Origin: Lates calcarifer
Lineage: Eukaryota; Chordata; Actinopteri; Centropomidae
DNA: 64,000 nt
Assembly: GCF_001640805.2 (NCBI RefSeq)
Contig: NC_066854.1
Coordinates: 10,039,775 to 10,103,774, forward strand
Direction: 5' to 3'
Made by a program: the position numbers and the translations under genes. The notes under the pieces are model-generated. The model saw only the letters and a program-made list of their open reading frames with translations, had not been told where the DNA came from and ran no database searches. This document shows, one piece after another, positions 1-8,429 of this stretch (position 1 is the first letter of the stretch; each line of letters begins with the position of its first letter).

Positions 1-39
1 GAGTTTATGACTGTTTTTCATGCTTTTGATATTTTATGA

Positions 40-501
40 TGTAGATGGAGATGAGATGGTATATAGGGCTGAGGTAGAGAAACTGTCCCTCTGGTGCTCA
101 GCTAATAACCTGACACTGAATGTCCAGAAAACTAAAGAAGTCGTTACGGACTTCAGAAAGGACAGACGAGACCACACCCCCTTGTCATATACGGAGAACG
201 CGTGGAAACCGTCACAACCTTCAGGTTCCCGGGCACCCACTTGTCAGCCGACGTCTCCCGGACTCACAACACCAAGGCTCTAGCGAAGAAGGCTCAGCAG
301 CAGCTGCATTTCTGGCGCGTCCTCAGGAAAAACAATCTGGACAAGAAGCTGCTGCTGGCCTTCTATTACTTCTCTGCGGAGAGCGTATTAACATACCTTC
401 TGAGCACGCAGTACACAGGCTCCACGGCCGAGGACACGAAGGCCGCGCAGAGGGTCATCAACGCCGCCCAGAAAATCATCAGCTCCCCCTGCCCTCCCTT
501 T
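40..501 (+). mobile_element. Non-LTR retrotransposon fragment, reverse-transcriptase C-terminal part (copy A)
   Basis: Broken reading frames on the plus strand encode the region after the reverse-transcriptase core that is common in fish L2/Rex-type LINEs. Visible motifs are KLSLWCSANNLTLN followed by KTKE, then VTTFRF, GTHLSADVS, KKAQQQLHF and RVLRKNNLDKKLL, ending in RVINAAQKII. The frame shifts near 175-185, so this is not an intact element. It stops abruptly at about 501 and runs straight into the satellite-like sequence, without the rest of the ORF or the 3' UTR. The clade (L2, CR1 or Rex1) is my inference. Confidence 0.8.
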
Positions 502-706
502 GTATTTTACTGTACTATGACATTTTTGAGTGTTTCTGACACATTATACTATACTATTTTTTGACTGCTTTTCACTGTTTTTCCACTGTTTGTTTGCCTT
601 ATTCTACTATGATCTTTTTTCAGTGTTTTTGAGTGTTTATGACTGTTATGCTTTATTGTACTATTCCACTGTTTTCCATGTCTTACCGTAGTATGACAGT
701 ATTTGA
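502..706. repeat. Satellite-like block between two LINE copies
   Basis: This T-rich stretch is built from the motifs TGACTGTTATGCTTTATTG, CACTGTTTTCCATGTCTT and ACTGTACTATGACATTTTTG. It matches the sequence at 1244-1400 that leads into the main minisatellite, so it is a second, degenerate copy. It interrupts the LINE, and a roughly 66-bp LINE segment is present on both sides of it. Confidence 0.7.
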
Positions 707-1245
707 GCGAAGGCCGCGCAGATGGTCATCAACGCCGCCCAGAAAATCATCAGATTCCCCCCGCCCTCCCTGGATGACATATCCAGATCCATCACAGGAG
801 ACCCCTCACACCCCGCCCACCACCCGTTTGACCTGTCGCCCTCCGGACGGCGCTTCAGGTCAATGGAGTCCCACATCGCCAGACTCACCAACAGCTTCTT
901 CCCCTGGGCCATTCGGACCGCAAACACCGACCATACCCTCCCCACATCCCCACCCCCCACCTGCTCACCTCACACACACACAGGCACACACAGAGCCAAG
1001 GACACTATCCATCAGCCGCACCTTAAAGCTTAGACTCTTTGCACAGTCGTGCGCTGTTGCGTTTATGTAGATTCTATTTTAAAGTAGACACTGTAAATTT
1101 TTATAATTCTTGTATTTTTTGTAATCTCTTGTATTGTGTACATTTTCATATTTCTATTTGTATTTAAATCTGTTCTATAGTGCATAGTCTGTCTTTGTGG
1201 AGCACCCACAATTTCATTGTAATTAACTGTACAATCACAATGAAG
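707..1245 (+). mobile_element. Non-LTR retrotransposon 3' end (copy B) with 3' UTR
   Basis: The segment starts by repeating the end of copy A (437-501 resembles 707-774). It continues through the C-terminal LINE motifs HPAHHPFDLSPSGRRF and TNSFFPWAIRT to stop codons near 1033. It then runs into an AT-rich 3' UTR ending with a tail-like CAATCACAATGAAGCC at about 1229-1246. The FDLxPSGRRxRS and NSFFP motifs are typical of fish L2/Rex-like LINE C-termini. The copy is 5'-truncated and diverged. Confidence 0.75.
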
Positions 1246-1319
1246 CCTATTGTATTTTACTGTACTATGACATTTTTGAGTGTTTCTCATGCATTATACT
1301 ATACTATGCCATTTTTTGA

Positions 1320-1770
1320 CTGCTTTTCACTGTTTTTCCACTGTTTCAGTGTTTTTGACTGTTATGCTTTATTGTTATTGCACTGTTTTCCATGTCTTTC
1401 CCTGACTGTTTGTGACTGTTATGCTTTATTGTTATTGCACTGTTTTCCATGTCTTTCTCTGACTGTTATGCTTTATTGTTATTGCACTGTTTTCCATGTC
1501 TTTCTCTGACTGTTTGTGACTGTTATGCTTTATTGTTATTGCACTGTTTTCCATGTCTTTCTCTGACTGTTTGTGACTGTTATGCTTTATTGTTATTCCA
1601 CAGTTTTCCATGTCTTTCTCTGACTGTTATGCTTTATTGTTATTGCACTGTTTTCCATGTCTTTCTCTGACTGTTTGTGACTGTTATGCTTTATTGTTAT
1701 TCCACTGTTTTCCATGTCTTTCCATGTCTTTCTCTGACTGTTTGTGACTGTTATGCTTTATTGTTATGTT
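1320..1770. repeat. Minisatellite with alternating 47-bp and 57-bp units
   Basis: About eight tandem units share the core TGACTGTTATGCTTTATTG, then TTATTGCACTG, then TTTTCCATGTCTTTCTC. Long units (57 bp) carry an extra 10-bp TGACTGTTTG that short units (47 bp) lack. One unit near 1700-1735 has a further 10-bp duplication (TCCATGTCTT), giving 67 bp. The order by eye is about 57, 47, 57, 57, 47, 67, and then a truncated unit ending in a poly-T run at 1769-1783. Open frames across it are by-products of the repeat. Confidence 0.9.
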
Positions 1771-1785
1771 TTTTTTTTTTTTTAG

Positions 1786-2696
1786 TGTTTATGCCATGTT
1801 ATGACTTATTTTCCCCACCTTTATTTAGATAGGAGCTGAGGAATGACATGCAGTAAAGGTAGGTTTGGGGCACATGAGCTCACATAAGTGGGCGCCCTTT
1901 TTTTTTTCTTCACCTTTATTCAGACAGGAGAGGGGGCACATGAGTCCATATTTGGGCGCCCCAATTTTTTTTATTTTTCCACATTTTACACGTTTTAATG
2001 TAGTTTGACCTGTTTTTGACTTTTTTTACATGGGACACTTAAGAATAAAATTTTTCCTCAAAAAATTCCTATTCTTTTCTATGCAGAACTGCACATTTAC
2101 ACTAATACCCACCCCCCCTCTTTTTTTTTTTAAAACCACCCATTTTGAGCAATGAACAAAATGGAATTCATCAAACTTTTGTTAAAAATCACACCACAGA
2201 CAAAAAAAGAATCTCCTTCGTTTCTTTATTAGAACAAACTTAAAAGCACACTTTTACAAAATAACCACCACCACCCCCCCTCCCCCCACAATTCTTAAAG
2301 CATCGTTTTGAGCAATGAACAAAACAAATTCATCGAAATCTGGCATAAAAACACATCTCAGAAATAAACTTGCCATCAACTTCAATCCTCCCTTCCCAAA
2401 ATTTCAGCCAAACCAACAAAAAAAATCATAAAAGTATAAAAAAAACACACACAAACAAAACCCCTTTATTAGCAAGACAATCATCAACAAACCATAACAT
2501 CCACATGAGAAGAAGTACTAAACATAAACAACACTCAATGCTCTGCCTAACACAATTCACATAAAGCAAATTGCAATTACCTGAACAAAGTATCTCTTTT
2601 TCACAAACACACACGTTCAAAACTCTACATACTATTTGTGCCTCAAGTTGTACAAACTACTTCTATAATTACACAAATGATGAAACTGTGAATTAC
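1786..2696. other. AT-rich non-genic stretch with small internal duplications
   Basis: I see no gene here. A module containing CACCTTTATT, GGGCACATGAG and GGGCGCC occurs twice, at 1816-1897 and 1911-1962. A second module containing TTTTGAGCAATGAACAAAA occurs near 2142-2165 and 2300-2330, and CTTTATTAG occurs near 2224 and 2463. The rest is A-rich with C-runs. Most of it is probably old repeat sequence. Confidence 0.5.
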
Positions 2697-2775
2697 CTAG
2701 ATGCCTCTGTCCTGGTCTCAAAGAACTTGTGCAGTGTATAAAGGCTCTCTGCAATCATGGACAAAGTGGAGACAC
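2697..2775 (-). other. Exon-like block Y (79 bp) of an unrecognised minus-strand transcript
   Basis: Read on the minus strand, a good acceptor (TTCCTACAG) is followed by 79 bp and a donor GTAATT. One frame is open through all 25 codons and includes HKFFETRTEAS. The last part, AGTTCTTTGAGACCAGGAC, recurs at 6529-6560 and, degenerated, at 3064-3095. I do not recognise the peptide. The block could be a real exon, a pseudoexon, or part of an old repeat. Confidence 0.3.
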
Positions 2776-3063
2776 CTGTAGGAAATCAAACACAAACATC
2801 AATACAATGACCAATACACTGCTGCCTATGCAATATTACACCTGAAACTAAACATTGTGCTCAGAGTTTTTGCTTCCTTACTTCTTTTTTCAAGCACTAC
2901 AATGTCAGTACTCAAATCCAACTATCACTGTGCACACACTCTTTCATATATAATCAATTCTTCTTGTTGTGTCTGATAAAGTATTATGTTACTCAAACAA
3001 ATACTTCTAAAGAATATTCTACCGCTGTGTTGGACAGTTGATGTAAAGCGGTTTCTGAATTAC

Positions 3064-3661
3064 CTGTTCTCACTCCTGGTCCAAAAGAACTACTTCGTTG
3101 TGTGAACACTCTCTGCAGTCACAACCAACATCTCACTCTTTCTACAGGATCTCTTTATGCCTACAAGAACTAAAAGAAACATATAAAGGAAACTGAACAT
3201 TTTACTGACACATTACTATTACATTAGATTAAATACACTTTATTTCTCACACTTCTGAAATGTACAGTCATAAGTGTAGGAGGCCAAGACCCTCCTCTCA
3301 CCCACCTCCTCAATGGACTCCAAAGAGCAAGACAGAGACACAAAGGCATCTTCATCAGGTGACAACTTCTGACCTGAAGTTTTTCAGCTCACTAAAATAT
3401 CCACTCTTCAGAACTGCGACCACACAGGATGTTTTCCACAGAAGACCCCACACACCTGCCATCAGGTCCTGTAGCTTTCCTCAACACCCTCCTCACCTGC
3501 TCAGATGTAATGAAAAGGCAGGGATGTGCACTGACCCCTGCTGTGACTGATGTCAGTTTCGTTACCCTGAAGACGCTCCTCCGGCTTCCTCCCACAGCTG
3601 TCCTTGCCCCTTCTTATCTCCCTCTTCATCTCATCTGCATTGCACAAAGTAGAGACACCTG
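3064..3661 (-). pseudogene. Degenerate copy of exon-like block Y split by a LINE fragment
   Basis: The 3' part (3064-3127) and the 5' part (3643-3661, beginning GTGTCTCTACTTTGT after an acceptor TTTTCAG) both resemble block Y at 2697-2775. About 515 bp containing LINE coding sequence lies between them. The open frame of block Y is broken here by a TAG just before the TTCTTT core. The flanks also match: 2876-3045 resembles 3761-3930, so a segment of roughly 375 bp was duplicated in tandem before the insertion. Confidence 0.4.
3392..3642 (-). mobile_element. Non-LTR retrotransposon fragment (N-terminal side of reverse transcriptase)
   Basis: On the minus strand two short frames carry LINE motifs: ADEMKREIRRGKD followed by RKPEERLQ, then FITSEQVRRVLRKATGPDG. 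The latter corresponds to the 'EEVRRxLRKxxxRKAAGPDG' stretch at the start of fish LINE reverse transcriptase domains. The expected sequence between the two pieces is largely missing, so the copy is internally deleted as well as truncated. It lies inside the duplicated exon-like block described at 3064-3661. Confidence 0.7.
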
Positions 3662-4226
3662 AAAACACAGAAAGATTTTCAACGTTACACCTCATACTAA
3701 ACGTTTAACGAAATATTTGTGTCCCTTATTGTACTCACAGTTTTTGACGCATTACTATTACTTTCACTTCTTTTTTTCAAACACTGCAATATCAGTACAC
3801 ACTCCTGTTCATATTGTTACAGCTTGTCTTGTACATATAATGCCCTTTTCTATTGTTCTTGTGACTGATAAAGAATTATGTTACTCAAATAAATGCTTCT
3901 AAAGAATATTCTGCTCCTGTATTTAATATTGTATCAAAGTGAATATTATTAGCCAGACCTCAGGATTACGTGATCACTTTTATGATATTAATTTGAAAAC
4001 AGACTCAAAACTTATGCTGTAACACTTTTTGACCATTTTTGATGCACATTATTTATCTTTTTCTGTGTTTCATTACTTCCTACACTAAGAAAAACATACT
4101 ATAGCACATCATCAAAAATACCTGTCCACTGTTCATTTGTTTCTGTCTGTGCCTTAAAGTCAAATTAAAGAATGAAATTATTCTGCTCTGTATCTCTCAC
4201 TTGATGTGATGCTGTTGTCAAATTAC

Positions 4227-4285
4227 CTGTCCTGGATCTTCTGGCCTCTTGTTTATTGGTGATGGTTGTTTATTGTCCTCACCTC
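4227..4285 (-). other. Exon-like block (59 bp), unrecognised
   Basis: On the minus strand the acceptor TTGTTTAG precedes 59 bp that end at a donor GTAATTTG, the same donor style as blocks Y and X. One frame is open (GEDNKQPSPINK then RPEDPGQ). The frame that would follow from the open frame of the 5172 block hits TAA, so coding continuity is not supported. Confidence 0.25.
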
Positions 4286-5171
4286 CTAAACAACCAACAA
4301 ATAAGAAATTAATCACATTAACTGCAATATCATTATTTTTTAATCAACTAATCACAACTCATTTAGCTCACATCCATTAAATACTAAGATCTGAGCTGAG
4401 ATTCAAACAGTCAAACTGCTGCTGACTTTAGTGACTCAGTCTGAAAAGACTGAGGAAATGTCTGACATGGCAGCTGAAAAACTCATTCTAATAAACTTTT
4501 CACTGACAATCATAATCCTTTAAATGTGTGTCTGTGTGGTGGGGTGAATTATTCCTGAAAAACAATATACTACCACAGGCTGTTGTAATTGTAAACTACA
4601 TACCAAAGCGTGCAGTATTAATGATGGCAAATATGAACGTCTACCACTTCATACGATGTTTATATTTCATCAAGGTTCAGATTTGCAATTAAGATCCTAC
4701 AGGGCACCTGCGGTTTTACATTGTGTCGTTACACTCTCTTTACGTTCCTCGTAAATCGACAGATACAGCGCACGATTTATGCACGTGCACAGACTTCGAT
4801 TAACTCGACGTCAGCTCAAGTCAATGACTCTGGCTGTATATGTATGAACGTAATGCTGTTCTGTTCATTTATACTGCATGTTTTCGTGTGTAGTCTACAA
4901 TTACAACAGCCTGCATTATATTGTCTTTCAGGACGACAATTCCTGTTTACAAAGACAATAAATAATGATTATTGAAACTAATAATATGCAACGCCAATGA
5001 CGCTAAACTCTGTTATGTACGACGATATATGATGGAACCGCTATTTTCATCCGTCCCCGTTACAAACACACACAAAAAACTGGCGATAAAAACAGATATG
5101 ATTAGAAGCAATAGCTAATGCTACTTCTAATGCTAACGCACGCCGCTAATTAGTTAGCTTGTTAGCCTTAC

Positions 5172-5345
5172 CTCCTCCTGCAGGTGAGCTCGCCGTGTGT
5201 TGTAACTGGCTCGTTGTAACATCCGCGCTTCTTCGGCAACAAAGTTTCTCACAGCGACAACAACCCCAGGTAAAAAAGGTGGCGTAAAACGTTGATTTTA
5301 ATCTCCATTTTCACTCGACTGTTCGCCATTGTTCCTCCACTGACC
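5172..5345 (-). other. Candidate first exon of a minus-strand transcript
   Basis: The block ends at a strong minus-strand donor (GAGGAG then GTAAGGCT). A frame running into the donor is open for about 40 codons and includes RFTPPFLPGVVVAVRNF and ARMLQRASYN, with an ATG at the M of ARM. Upstream, a separate ATG (MANSRVKMEIK...) reads 26 codons to a stop in another frame, which would act as a short upstream ORF. The block sits directly below a CpG-rich promoter-like region. I do not recognise the peptide, and the downstream exon joins do not keep the frame, so the transcript may be noncoding or decayed. Confidence 0.35.
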
Positions 5346-5450
5346 TGCTCTCCTCCTCGTGGTCCAGAACGATGACGTCACACGCCAGCCAACGTCGGCA
5401 TACGAAACGCTGATTGGTCGACTGATTCTGCTCCACCTACTCGCTTCTGA
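5346..5450 (-). promoter_or_regulatory. CpG-rich promoter-like block with CRE and CCAAT box
   Basis: In an otherwise AT-rich neighbourhood this stretch holds several CpGs, a perfect palindromic cAMP-response element TGACGTCA at 5373-5380 and, read on the minus strand, a CCAAT box (ATTGG on plus at 5413-5417). The spacing suits a TATA-less promoter firing on the minus strand into the block at 5172-5345. It could also be bidirectional. Confidence 0.4.
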
Positions 5451-5494
5451 GGAACAATGAACATAAAGCTAAAAATCCTTGTAAACAATATCCA

Positions 5495-5500
5495 TTTATT
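5495..5500 (-). terminator. Candidate poly(A) signal for the 5.75-6.6 kb minus-strand exons
   Basis: AATAAA on the minus strand (TTTATT on plus) lies about 250 bp downstream of the stop codon at 5754-5756. Confidence 0.35.
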
Positions 5501-5753
5501 ATATATATTCCAGAAATATTGCACAAAGAAGACATAATTGGACGCAGACACGTTACATTTAAAGGAAACTGAGATTCAACAGTTCATTGGCCCTCTGGTT
5601 TAAAACACTGAGTGTGGTTTGTAGATTTGACATAGATATGTTTTAGATTCCTATTGCCCCTGTTGCATTCACATATGGACTACTGTGACGACCGAATTTC
5701 CCTTTAGGGATGAGTAAAGTCATCTATCTATCTATTTAGTTAAATGTTCACTT

Positions 5754-6605
5754 TCAGCTGTAATGTTGAATATTTTTCTGTGTTTTCATGGTTAAAGTCA
5801 CACACTGTCGCACAGAGCACTGTCTATCAGGAAAGTGTAATAAGAGAAGTGATGTAAAACCAATGCAGAAGTAATAGTAATCCAAAATATATATAAAAGT
5901 CACAGTGTAGCCAGGAGTCACTAAATGTAACAGTACAGTAAAGTGTCTAATATGTAAAAAACTATTTGGACTTACAGATGACTTTGTGTGTTGTTGTCTG
6001 TGCAGGAGGAGAAGACGACAGCAGCTGAAGACCTGAAGTGGATGAAAGAATGAAGCTGTTAATGAAATAAAAGAGCTCCACCATCTAACTGCTGTAAACT
6101 GTGTTGCTTTCCTGTTGTTCAAGTGAAAACACTGACCTGACAACGTCTTCACGTCTGTCTCTTCTCTCTGTGATGGTTCCAGTTTGAATCCTGTGGAGAA
6201 AAACACAACAAACATTAATGTAAAGATCTGACTCTTAACACGTCAAAATAAAAGCACAGAGTTTCTGGGTGTTAAACTTGAAGCTGTCAAAAGATAAAGA
6301 AGTAAAAGACAGTAGATGTACAAAGAAACCAGAGTGTAAACTAGGTGGATCTGGACTCATCAGAACTTGTCCAACACTGGAAAAGTCTGTTGAAATTTGA
6401 ACTAAATTTGGTTGGCAGAGCAAGAGGACAGGCAGCAAGAGAGGGGGAAGGAGACAGACAAAATTATTCAGACTTAAGATGAGTTACTGAACATCTATCA
6501 TGTTAGTGCTCTCGTGTTTGTGAAATACCTGGAGGACTCAGTCCTGGTCTCAAAGAACTTCTTCTTCTTTGGTTTGTGAGGTGGGAGCTGGTGTTTGTGT
6601 CCAGG
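5754..6605 (-). CDS. Candidate spliced gene of unknown function (four phase-compatible exons, minus strand)
   Basis: Four blocks fit together on the minus strand: 6529-6605 (77 bp), 6137-6190 (54 bp), 5976-6032 (57 bp) and 5754-5823 (to a TGA). Acceptors are GCTGCAG, TCCACAG, CACTTCAG and CTGATAG; donors are GTATTT, GTCAGT and GTAAGT. All internal joins are phase 2 and the frame stays open, giving about 87 residues (starting PGHKHQLPPHKPKKKK, then FFETRTESS) and ending QKNIQHYS. No initiating exon is identified. The peptide is basic and low in complexity, and I recognise no domain. The unspliced sequence from 6215 to 5754 is also open in another frame (153 codons), so a single-exon or noncoding reading is possible. 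Parts are duplicated at 8405-8424 and 2697-2775. Confidence 0.3.
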
Positions 6606-7160
6606 CTGCAGCAGCTAAACCAGTAAACCTGGAAAACACAAGTCCAACAAATAACCTGATTAATAATACTGCAGGTCCCACTTCATCACCACGACCAGCT
6701 GTGTCCGTGATCCTCTACATGATGAGGATTTACCACACTGAGACAGTTAAAGCCTTGAATAAATACATACATGTGAACAGACAGGTTTAATGAATTGAAG
6801 TCACCATAGCAGCACTGCTGTGGCAGGATGTGTACCAGCGATGCTCCCTTCACATTTCTGACCGACCCCTTAACTATGCCTGCATAAAACCGGCTCTGCT
6901 TACCAGATGTGTGATGGAGATTTTCTCTCCATGTACCTAGAGGTGTCAGGGGGTGGGTTCCCTCTGCCAAAAAAGCAGCAAAGTGCCTCTTGGTTCCACT
7001 ACTGTGTGTAACTCACATGGGAAATGTTCACAGCTGGCTTGTTAACGTCGCTGGCTAAGTCAGGAATCCTGTTCAGGAGGCAGGAAGTTGGCAGAGACTC
7101 CAGGAACACTCTGTTTGTGTACAAACACACATAAGTTATTAAATATTGGACTTCAGAGGG

Positions 7161-7345
7161 ACTGGATGGCAGATTCTTTTTAAATACTGGGATGAGCCAA
7201 GCTAACCAGTTCCCCCTGCTACCACTCTTTATGCTAAGCTAAGTTTATCATTTCCTGTCTATAGCCTCATGCTTGGAATGGTATTCATCTTATCTAACTC
7301 AGAAAGAGAGCAAATAAATATCAAAATGTTACACTATTGCTGTAT
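7161..7345 (+). repeat. Teleost 'GCTAAGCTAA' interspersed element, copy 1
   Basis: The sequence has the order GCCAAGCTAACC, TTTATGCTAAGCTAAG, a 'GGTATTCATCTTATCTAACTC' type block, then GAGCAAATAAATAT and AAAATGTTACACTATT. This is a widespread nonautonomous fish repeat (SINE/MITE-like). Other copies in the window are at 15243-15400, 26491-26645 and 51455-51690. Confidence 0.55.
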
Positions 7346-8404
7346 GGAGGCTCTGGTGTTGTTTAAATGAACTGACTTACTGATTACATTTGTCCCAGTA
7401 GCATTTATTTTCAAGTAACACACTGACTGAATGAGCACATGGGTCCATTTAGTAATATTCTTAATTTAAACACCTTTCAATCACTGAAGGTAACCTTTGA
7501 GATGTACTACATTGTGTAAATACCATCTAGTATTCTCCACACTCTTGGGACATATGGGTGATTTACATTATGCCTCCATTAAAAACAGATTTCAATTTCC
7601 TCTTTATCTTGATGTTACATTGTTTGTAACCGTGAATACACCTGATAAAAATCGCAATTATAAAGGCAAGACATAAATCATAAATTACAGCCTGTGGATA
7701 TTGTTAAGTTCTGGGCACTGTAGCTGGCCGTGGGTGAGTCTATCTATCACTGAGGCAGTCAAGTGGTAATTTAAGGTTCTGCAGACAAGTTGTAGAGGCT
7801 TTTTATCAGGCTGGGTAAGCAGCTCAGCTTGCATTAAGCACAGCCCTTTGTCACCCTAAATTCAACATTTCTAAATAACAAGCATGTGTGGTTCTTAAAA
7901 TCAAAGTGATTATTTTGTATAATGCGTTTACTTGTGTATTTTTCATTTTAGAGCAGAAACATTGCTACCAGACTCCAGTGACAAAAACAGGCAAAACATG
8001 GTAGTTGCTGCATGAATACTTCTTCCAAGTCTCACAATACCACAAACTAACAATCTGATCGAAGCAGTTGTATTCAAGCAGCCCTCTTCTTCTGTGACAT
8101 AAAATCACTGTTTTTGTCAAATAACCAGTTAAAACAACGGTTAAAGTTCATGTATCTTTACAGGTACAAACCCTGCGGCTGATGGCTTCCTCAGTGTGCA
8201 GGCTCAGTGGTCAACACAGTCAAAGCAGCATCAGGTGTATCTAATTAGAACAAACAGGGCAGTGGCATAGAAAAAGAAAACAGATTTCATGAAGACATGG
8301 CATTATATCGACTTCAGGTTATTGGAGAAAACAGGAAAATGGTTATGGTTTTACAGAATAACACTGTGACTAAGATTCGTAATCGAGCTCGTCATGACAC
8401 ATAC

Positions 8405-8424
8405 CTGTTTGGTTTGTGTCCAGG
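8405..8424 (-). other. Exon-like microblock duplicated from 6586-6605
   Basis: On the minus strand GCCGCTGCAG is followed by 20 bp (CCTGGACACAAACCAAACAG) and a donor GTATGTGT. The acceptor side, about 80 bp (8405-8490), is closely similar to 6586-6675, including TTTTCCAG, GCTGCAG and ATTAAT landmarks. Both copies start in phase 0 and end in phase 2, so this could be an alternative version of the 77-bp exon. Upstream (8500-8640) there is a modestly CpG-rich stretch. Confidence 0.25.
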
Positions 8425-8429
8425 CTGCA

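Noticed and set aside
1180..1670. Two overlapping ORFs encoding repeated DCYALLLLHCFPCLSL
   Set aside because: Translation of the 47/57-bp minisatellite; no start context, no domain.
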